Below, piece by piece: positions 58,348 through 64,000 of a stretch of DNA of 64,000 nucleotides; position 1 is the stretch's first letter, and the number at the start of each line of letters is the position of its first letter. Position numbers and translations under genes: made by a program. Below the pieces are notes generated by a model. The model searched no databases, was not told the origin of the DNA, and saw only the letters and a program-made list of their open reading frames with translations. This DNA is from Alphaproteobacteria bacterium (lineage in GTDB: Bacteria > Pseudomonadota > Alphaproteobacteria > Reyranellales > Reyranellaceae), in the NCBI GenBank assembly GCA_016869975.1, contig VGCZ01000019.1, positions 1 to 64,000 of the forward strand, in the 5' to 3' direction.

Positions 58348-59874
58348 TCACTTCCACCCGTACATATAGAATCGCGGCAGCTCGTCGGCGTAGGGCGTGA
58401 AGTCGAGCTGCTTGGTGTGGGCGAAGGTGCTCACATAGGTGAACAGCGGCAGCCAGTAGGCGTTCTCGGTGGCGCGCTTGATCGCCGCCGAATAGGCCTT
58501 CTTGCGCACCGCCACGTCGCTGGTGCTGCCGCCTTCCTCGAGCAGCCGGATCATCTCAGGGTCGCGCGTGTAGTCGTCGTTCCCGCCGCCGAACATCACC
58601 GGCATGATCGCCGAGACGTCGTTGATCGAGTAGCTGCCCCAGCTGCCGTGATAGAGTGGGTTCTCGCCGCGCCACGCCTTCTGGATCGCCGCCGCGACCT
58701 GCAGTTGGGTGATCTTGGCGCGGATGCCCACGGCCTGGAGATAGTTCTGGATCGCGGCACTCCACTGCGTCGGCTGCACATAGGTCACGAGCTCGATCTC
58801 GAAGCCGTCGGGGAAGCCCGCCTCCTTCAGGAGCTCCTTGGCCTTGGCCGGGTTGTAGTCGTACTTCACCGCGGCGTCCTGATCGCAGCCGAACTGGCTG
58901 GGGAAGCATGGTGCGGCCGGCACGCGGCTGCCGCCGGTGATCAGCTTGTCGGCCATCTGCTGACGGTCGATGGCGTGCCAGATCGCCTGGCGCACCTTGA
59001 CGTTGGTCAGCGGATTGCCCGCGCCGCTGCGGCCGGCGCCGTCGATCGACAGGTAACCGATGCGCATCGACTCCTTGCGGATGGCCGTGAGCGTCGGCAC
59101 ACGGTTGACGTTGTCGAACTGATCGGGGTTGACGTTCCAGATCCAGTCGGCGCGGCCGCCCAGCAGCTCGGTCATCTGCGTCGCCGTCTCCGACACGAAG
59201 CGCACGTGCAGCTTGCCGATACGCGGCGTGCCCTTGGGGCTGCCCTTCCAGTAATCGGCGAAGCGCTCGAAATGGACCTCCTTAGCCTGCTCGAGCTTGA
59301 CGATCTTGTACGGCCCGGCGCCGACCGGCGCCTTGGCGAAGCCCTCGGCGCCGACCCGCTCGCGGTAGGCCTTGGGATGGATCGGTACGACCAGCGCGAA
59401 ATACTCCAGCGCCGCCGGCGTCGGCTTCTTCATCGACACGCGCACGGTCTTGTCGTCGACCTTCGTCGCCTTCTCGATCCAGGCGTAGTTGCTCGGTGTC
59501 GCCACCTTGCTCGCCGGGTCGGACGCCATGTTGATCGTGTAGACGACGTCGTCGGCGCTGAGCACGCTGCCGTCGTGGAACTTCACGCCGTCGCGGATGG
59601 TGAAGTCCAGGGTCTTGTCGTCGACCCACTTCCACGCCGTGGCCAGCGCCGGCTTGATCTCGAAGCTCACCGGATCGCGATGCACCAGCATGTCCCAGGC
59701 CTGGTGGCCGAGGATCAGCCCGGTGCGCTGCGCGTTGAAGTACGGATCGATGCTGGGCACCGCGTCGGTGAACAGGATCCGCAAGGTATCGTTGGATTTC
59801 TGCGCCAGAGCCGGCGGCGCCAGCGCCAGCATGCTCGTCGCCAGCAGGCCGGCGACCATCCCCCTGAACTGCAT
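58348..59874 (-). CDS. Peptide-type ABC substrate-binding protein (DppA family)
   Basis: A 508-residue exported receptor. The signal peptide ends near APPALA before QKSND; DPYFNAQRTGLILGHQAWDMLVHRDP, DGVKFHDGSVLSADDVVYT and VRQAIWHAIDRQQMAD are the typical SBP_bac_5 blocks. It binds peptides or other organic ligands and feeds a DppBCDF importer; the nearest is the operon at 50348-54128, some 4.2 kb away on the opposite strand. GGAGG before the ATG at 59874 sets the start. The gene is flanked by family A hairpins on both sides. Confidence 0.93.
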   Translation of the reverse strand: MQFRGMVAGLLATSMLALAPPALAQKSNDTLRILFTDAVPSIDPYFNAQRTGLILGHQAWDMLVHRDPVSFEIKPALATAWKWVDDKTLDFTIRDGVKFHDGSVLSADDVVYTINMASDPASKVATPSNYAWIEKATKVDDKTVRVSMKKPTPAALEYFALVVPIHPKAYRERVGAEGFAKAPVGAGPYKIVKLEQAKEVHFERFADYWKGSPKGTPRIGKLHVRFVSETATQMTELLGGRADWIWNVNPDQFDNVNRVPTLTAIRKESMRIGYLSIDGAGRSGAGNPLTNVKVRQAIWHAIDRQQMADKLITGGSRVPAAPCFPSQFGCDQDAAVKYDYNPAKAKELLKEAGFPDGFEIELVTYVQPTQWSAAIQNYLQAVGIRAKITQLQVAAAIQKAWRGENPLYHGSWGSYSINDVSAIMPVMFGGGNDDYTRDPEMIRLLEEGGSTSDVAVRKKAYSAAIKRATENAYWLPLFTYVSTFAHTKQLDFTPYADELPRFYMYGWK

Positions 59875-59962
59875 GTCGATCCTCCGTCGGTTCGGTGCGG
59901 GTACGCTATGACCGGCGGCACCGCCGCGCAAGCGGGGCGATCGATATAGATTGAAGGGTTTA

Positions 59963-59990
59963 CCTTCTCCCCGCCTTCGCGGGGAGAAGG
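59963..59990. repeat. Hairpin repeat, family A (variant)
   Basis: CCTTCTCCCCGC and GCGGGGAGAAGG around CTTC. It lies between the CtBP-type dehydrogenase stop and the receptor start, both on the minus strand, so it may separate their transcripts. Confidence 0.85.
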
Positions 59991-60000
59991 GAAAAACACG

Positions 60001-61008
60001 TCAGAACATATCCGGCGTGATGACGTTCTGCGGCCGTGGGCCGACCAGTGCCGCGTGCATGGTTTCCGCCGCCAGGCGGCGCGTGTCGTCCCAGGCCTCG
60101 GGTGTGAAGAAGGCGGAGTGCGGCGTGATGATCAGGCGGCCCTCGCACCACGGCTCGCGCGCACGGTAGGCGCGCAGGATCTCGGGGATGGGATCGACCG
60201 GCGGCTCCACCGGCAGCACGTCGAGACCGACGCCGGCGAGATGACCGCGCTTCAGCAGATCGGCGAGCGCGTCGACATCGACGATCGGCCCGCGCGCGGT
60301 GTTCACCACGACGCCGCCCTTGGGCATGCGCTCCAGCATGGTGCGCGAGATCATGCCGCGCGTCTCGGGCGTCAGTGGCGCGTGGATCGACAAGGTGTCG
60401 GTCTGCTCCATCAGCGCTTCGAGCGAGCGCACACGCTCGACGCCGACGCCCAGCTCGGTGCCGTTGGGCATATAGGGGTCATAGGCGACGACGCGGAACT
60501 GGAAGGCCTTGGCGCGCAGCGCGGCGGCCGTGCCGATGCGACCCAGGCCGACGATGCCGAAGGTCTGCACGCCGTTGCGCTTGAGCAGCGAGTCGCGCAC
60601 GTAGGCCCAGCGCGCCGGTTGCGGCCGGCGCTGCGCCTCCAGGTGCAGGGCGATGCCGCGCCGCAGCGACAGGGCCAGCGCCAGCGCGTGGTCGGCCACC
60701 TCCGTCGTGCCGTAATCCGGCACGTTGCACACCATCACCTTGCGCGCCTCGGCCGCCTTGCGGTCGATCTTGTCGTAGCCGACGCCCATACGCACGACGC
60801 AGGCGAGCTTGGGGAACTTGGCGAAATGCTCCGGGGTGACCGCGTGCCGCATCACCATCAGGCCGTCGACATCGGCGCAGTCGCGATCGTCCAGGAGCGA
60901 GAGGTTGTCGACGTTGCGCCACACCACGCGCACATCGGGGCCGAACACCGCGCGCTCGACCTTGTCGTCGTCGTAGAGCTTTTCCGCATACAGCACTGTC
61001 TTGACCAT
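60001..61008 (-). CDS. D-2-hydroxyacid dehydrogenase, CtBP family
   Basis: A 335-residue NAD-dependent dehydrogenase. VGLGRIG is the Rossmann motif, NTARGPIVD carries the substrate-binding arginine, and PHSAFFT the catalytic His; RMGVGYDKID is typical of the C-terminal-binding-protein branch. It reduces 2-oxoacids or oxidises D-2-hydroxyacids, similar to phosphoglycerate or glyoxylate dehydrogenases. The ATG at 61008 follows an AGGGGAGG sequence. It is upstream of the receptor gene on the same strand. Confidence 0.9.
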   Translation of the reverse strand: MVKTVLYAEKLYDDDKVERAVFGPDVRVVWRNVDNLSLLDDRDCADVDGLMVMRHAVTPEHFAKFPKLACVVRMGVGYDKIDRKAAEARKVMVCNVPDYGTTEVADHALALALSLRRGIALHLEAQRRPQPARWAYVRDSLLKRNGVQTFGIVGLGRIGTAAALRAKAFQFRVVAYDPYMPNGTELGVGVERVRSLEALMEQTDTLSIHAPLTPETRGMISRTMLERMPKGGVVVNTARGPIVDVDALADLLKRGHLAGVGLDVLPVEPPVDPIPEILRAYRAREPWCEGRLIITPHSAFFTPEAWDDTRRLAAETMHAALVGPRPQNVITPDMF

Positions 61009-61073
61009 GGCTTGGAAACCTCCCCTGCTGAGCGGCCCATCCTAGAGTGAGTTTCGGTAGGATTGCATCGCTC

Positions 61074-61104
61074 CTGTCGTCCCTCGCTGCGCTCGGGATG
61101 ACAG
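61074..61104. repeat. Short palindromic repeat, family C
   Basis: CTGTCGTCCCTCGC facing GCTCGGGATGACAG: the same palindrome as at 3103-3135 in the inverse form with a few changes. It lies in the divergent gap between the dehydrogenase and the GMC gene. Confidence 0.82.
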
Positions 61105-61194
61105 AGAACGGGTCGACAGGCTGGCGCCCGGCCGCGCATCGTCCTAAAGGTATGCGATCGCGAAGCCGGGGAACGGCGCGGGAGGGGACGGACT

Positions 61195-62796
61195 ATGTCG
61201 GCGTATGACTACATCGTTGTCGGGGCGGGTTCGGCGGGCTGCGTACTGGCCAACCGGCTGAGCGCGGATCCCACCAAGAAGGTGCTGCTGCTGGAAGCGG
61301 GCCGCAAGGACGACGGCTTTTGGATTCCGATCCCGGCGGGCTTCGCCAAGCTCCTGAACAACAAGGTCTACAACTGGAACTTCGCCACCGAGCCGGAGGA
61401 CAACGTCAAGGGCCGCTCGATCCCGATCCCGCGCGGCAAGACCCTGGGCGGCTCGAGCTCGATCAACGGTATGCTGTACGTCCGCGGACAGCCGCTCGAC
61501 TACGATACCTGGTCGCAGCTCGGCAATCGCGGCTGGTCGTACGAGTCGGTGCTGCCTTACTTCAAGCGGTCTGAGCACTTCGAGCGCGGCGGGGACGACA
61601 GCCGCGGCAAGACCGGCGAGCTCAACGTCGCCGACATGTACGAGAAGCACGAGATTCTCGACGCCTTCATCGACGCCGGCGTCGCCGAGGGCTATCCGCG
61701 CACCGTCGACTACAACGACGGCAACCAGGAAGGCTTCGGCTACTACCAGGTGACGCAGAAGAACGGACGACGCTGGTCGACGGCGCGCGCCTTCCTCGAC
61801 CCGGCGCGTGGGCGATCCAACCTGCAGATCGAGACCGACGCGCAATGCAGCGGGCTGATCCTGGAGGGCAAGCGCTGCGTCGGCGTGCGTTACCGCCAGC
61901 ACGGCCTGCCCAAGGAAGCGCGCGCCTCGGGCGAGGTGGTGCTTTGCGCCGGCGCGGTGCAGTCGCCCAACATCCTCGAGCTGTCGGGCATCGGCCAGCC
62001 CGAGCTGCTGAAGAAGCTCGGCATCGCCGTGACCCACGAGCTACCGGGTGTCGGCGAGAACTACCGCGACCACTACGCCACGCGCATGGGCTGGCGCGTG
62101 AAGCTGCCGATCACGCTCAACGAGCAGACGCGCGGCCTGAAATTCCTGACTGAGCTGGCGAAGTACTACCTCCAGGGCCGCGGCATCCTCACCTTGACCG
62201 CCGGTATCGTGCATGGCTTCGTCAAGACGCGGCCCGAGCTCGCCGGACCCGATATCCAGTATCACTTCGCGCACGCCAGCTACGGCAACGCCGCCGACCG
62301 CAAGCTGGAGAAGGAGCCCGGCATGACGGTGGCGGTGTGCCAGCTCAGGCCGGAATCGAAGGGCTCGATCCACGTGAAGTCCAACGATCCCTTCGCCGCG
62401 CCGGCGATCCGCCCGAACTTCCTCGCCGAGGAGGTCGATCGGCAATGCCTGATCGACGGCATGAAGATCGCGCGCCGCGTGATCGAGAACTCGAAGATGG
62501 ACAAGTACCGCGCCTTCGAGTTCCGCCCCGGCCCCGAGGTCAAAACCGACGCGCAGTGGCTCGATTTCGCGCGCATCAACGGCCAGACCGTGTTCCACCC
62601 GATCGGCACCTGCAAGATGGGCAACGATCCGATGGCGGTGGTCGACGACCAGCTGCGGGTGCATGGCATCGGAGGCCTGCGCGTCGCCGACGCCGCGATC
62701 ATGCCGACCCTGGTCAGCGGCAACACCAACGCCCCCTGCATCATGATCGGCGAGAAGGCCGCCGACATGATGAAGGAGGCGGCGAAGGTGGCGTGA
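61195..62796 (+). CDS. GMC-family FAD oxidoreductase (choline dehydrogenase-like)
   Basis: A 533-residue flavoprotein. YIVVGAGSAGC is the FAD motif, RGKTLGGSSSINGMLYVRG the GMC signature 1, FHPIGTCKMG holds the catalytic His near 468, and SGNTNAPCIMIGEKAADMM supplies the second active-site residue as Asn. It oxidises alcohols, with choline or polyethylene glycol-type compounds as the usual substrates in this branch. GGGAGGGG lies upstream of the ATG at 61195. The P1 peptidase gene follows after 31 bases. Confidence 0.92.
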   Translation: MSAYDYIVVGAGSAGCVLANRLSADPTKKVLLLEAGRKDDGFWIPIPAGFAKLLNNKVYNWNFATEPEDNVKGRSIPIPRGKTLGGSSSINGMLYVRGQPLDYDTWSQLGNRGWSYESVLPYFKRSEHFERGGDDSRGKTGELNVADMYEKHEILDAFIDAGVAEGYPRTVDYNDGNQEGFGYYQVTQKNGRRWSTARAFLDPARGRSNLQIETDAQCSGLILEGKRCVGVRYRQHGLPKEARASGEVVLCAGAVQSPNILELSGIGQPELLKKLGIAVTHELPGVGENYRDHYATRMGWRVKLPITLNEQTRGLKFLTELAKYYLQGRGILTLTAGIVHGFVKTRPELAGPDIQYHFAHASYGNAADRKLEKEPGMTVAVCQLRPESKGSIHVKSNDPFAAPAIRPNFLAEEVDRQCLIDGMKIARRVIENSKMDKYRAFEFRPGPEVKTDAQWLDFARINGQTVFHPIGTCKMGNDPMAVVDDQLRVHGIGGLRVADAAIMPTLVSGNTNAPCIMIGEKAADMMKEAAKVA

Positions 62797-62827
62797 CCCC
62801 TCGGGAGCGCCGGCATCCCGCCCGCTC

Positions 62828-63844
62828 ATGACGCGCGCGCGGGACCTCGGACTCGCCTGCGGCCGGCTGCCGCCGGGACCGCTCAACCTGATCAGCGATG
62901 TGCCCGGCGTGTCGGTCGGGCACGCGACGCTGGTGGACGACGACATCCGTACCGGCGTGACTGCCATCCGCCCGCACCCCGGCGATGTCTTCCGTGACCG
63001 TCCCATCGCCGCGGCCGACGTGCTCAACGGTTTCGGCAAGAGCATCGGGCTGATGCAGGTCGAGGAGCTCGGCCAGATCGAGACGCCGATCCTGCTCACC
63101 AATACGCTGTCGGTGGGCACCTGCGGCACGGCCCTGATCCGCCGCGCGATCGCCGAGAACCCGGACATCGGGCGGCGGACCAGCACGGTCAATCCCGTCG
63201 TGCTCGAGTGCAACGACGGCTACCTCAACGACATCCAGGCGCTCGCCGTCACCGAGGCCGACGCGCTCGGCGCAATCGACGCGGCGCGCACCGCGTTCGC
63301 AGTCGGCGCGGTGGGTGCCGGCACCGGCATGAGCTGCTTCGGCTTCAAGGGCGGCATCGGCAGCGCCTCGCGCAGGCTCACCCTCGATGGCGCTGTGTTC
63401 CATCTCGGCGCGCTTGTGCTGGCTAATTTCGGCCGTGCCGGCGACTTGCGCCTGCCCGACGGCCGCCGGGTCGCGCCACCGGATCACGTCACCACGCCCG
63501 AGCAAGGCTCGGTCATCGTGATCGTCGCAACGGATATCCCGCTGGAGCATCGCCAACTGCAGCGGGTCATCCGCCGCGCCGGCGCCGGCCTCGCGCGGCT
63601 GGGCTCGTTCTACGGCCATGGCAGCGGCGACATCTTCCTCGGCCTCACCACAGCCAACCGCACCCCGCACGACGCGACGTCCGACCTGCTGCCGATGCGC
63701 GTCATCGCCGAAAGCCGCATCGATCTTCTGTTCGAGGCGGTGGCCGACACCACCCAGGAGGCTGTGCTCGACGCATTGGTCGCCGCGCCCGATACGGTGG
63801 GCCGCGCCGGCCATCGGCGCTTCGGGCTGGCCAGCGCGCTGTAG
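62828..63844 (+). CDS. P1 family (DmpA-type) aminopeptidase
   Basis: A 338-residue Ntn-type hydrolase. ISDVPGVSVGHATLVDDDIRTGVTAI is the family opening, and EQGSVIVIVATDIPL contains the Gly227-Ser228 bond at which DmpA-type precursors cut themselves; the serine becomes the N-terminal nucleophile of the beta chain. The family includes D-aminopeptidases and beta-aminopeptidases. It should be a cytoplasmic heteromer of alpha and beta chains. It starts 31 bases after the GMC stop and probably shares its transcript. Confidence 0.92.
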   Translation: MTRARDLGLACGRLPPGPLNLISDVPGVSVGHATLVDDDIRTGVTAIRPHPGDVFRDRPIAAADVLNGFGKSIGLMQVEELGQIETPILLTNTLSVGTCGTALIRRAIAENPDIGRRTSTVNPVVLECNDGYLNDIQALAVTEADALGAIDAARTAFAVGAVGAGTGMSCFGFKGGIGSASRRLTLDGAVFHLGALVLANFGRAGDLRLPDGRRVAPPDHVTTPEQGSVIVIVATDIPLEHRQLQRVIRRAGAGLARLGSFYGHGSGDIFLGLTTANRTPHDATSDLLPMRVIAESRIDLLFEAVADTTQEAVLDALVAAPDTVGRAGHRRFGLASAL

Positions 63845-63935
63845 CCCGAACCGTCTCGGCGTGAGAATTGCTTTGCCCGCACCGGGGTGGTTTGATGCGA
63901 GCCTGTCCGACCGAACGGACCTGAGGGGATGTGAC

Positions 63936-64000
63936 ATGCGAAAACTAGGCTTGGCAGCGGCGGCGCTCGCCCTGTTCGTGGGCGCGGCCGCGGAGGCGCA
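63936..64000 (+). CDS. Start of an exported protein (cut by the window end)
   Basis: The first 21 residues, MRKLGLAAAALALFVGAAAEA, form a clear Sec signal peptide: two basic residues, a hydrophobic core and an Ala-rich cut site. GAGGGG stands about ten bases upstream of the ATG. The mature part lies beyond the window, so the function is unknown. Confidence 0.7.
   Translation, partial: MRKLGLAAAALALFVGAAAEA

Overview
The window is G+C-rich chromosomal DNA with densely packed genes on both strands, ATGA start/stop overlaps and catabolic gene content (Bug-type solute receptor, CaiB/BaiF CoA transferases, acyl-CoA dehydrogenase, MaoC hydratase, M81 and P1 peptidases, flavin monooxygenases, 2-oxoacid:ferredoxin oxidoreductase). 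This fits a free-living heterotrophic alphaproteobacterium, perhaps of the Rhodospirillales/Reyranella type. That placement is inferred from gene content and protein style; no rRNA is present to confirm it. I saw no rRNA, tRNA, CRISPR, transposase or phage gene.

Layout. 1-7 kb: end of an epoxide hydrolase, a Baeyer-Villiger-type monooxygenase, a TauD/TfdA dioxygenase with an unusual SDR, an AAC(3)-I-like acetyltransferase directly behind inorganic pyrophosphatase, and a YbaL-type antiporter. 7-12.4 kb: flavin monooxygenase, formate/nitrite transporter, APH-like kinase, NAD-dependent epimerase and an AlkB-like oxygenase. 12.4-17.1 kb (minus): a three-gene operon of KorC-like (GltD plus ferredoxin), KorA-like and KorB-like subunits. 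17.3-19.1 kb: RluA-type pseudouridine synthase and a fused UraD-UraH enzyme of urate breakdown. 19-22.6 kb (minus): NEW3-domain exported protein, ABC ATPase, ABC-2 permease and a small exported protein. 22.8-28 kb: MAPEG protein, cyclic-nucleotide-gated K+ channel, a double-GT4 glycosyltransferase and a serine-rich protein. 28-30.5 kb: ArgE-like deacetylase, then about 1 kb without recognisable protein genes that holds an AT-rich island and a candidate structured RNA, then two tiny one-helix membrane proteins. 30.5-40 kb: MFS carriers, a split chromate transporter, a Bug receptor, amidase, CDF transporter, acyl-CoA synthetase and ketopantoate reductase. 40-42.7 kb: caspase-like exported protein and a small exported protein. 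42.7-48.2 kb (minus): acyl-CoA dehydrogenase, two CoA transferases, MaoC hydratase and M81 peptidase. 48.3-60 kb: nucleoside transporter, a DppBCDF peptide-ABC operon with its likely receptor some 4 kb away, a second amidase, LLM and NPD-type flavoproteins. 60-64 kb: CtBP-type dehydrogenase, GMC oxidoreductase, DmpA-type peptidase and the start of an exported protein.

Between the genes lie at least four families of short palindromic repeats, many at gene ends. Two composite copies (18045-18160 and 45788-45911) share arms and a partly matching centre and look like non-autonomous mobile elements. One hairpin has become the C-terminus of the RluA-type gene. The points I consider most worth testing are the structured RNA at 29803-29979 with the adjacent membrane microproteins, the AAC(3)-I homologue beside ppa, the repeat families, the Kor operon of an apparently aerobic organism, and enzymes that keep a fold but lack the usual catalytic residues.
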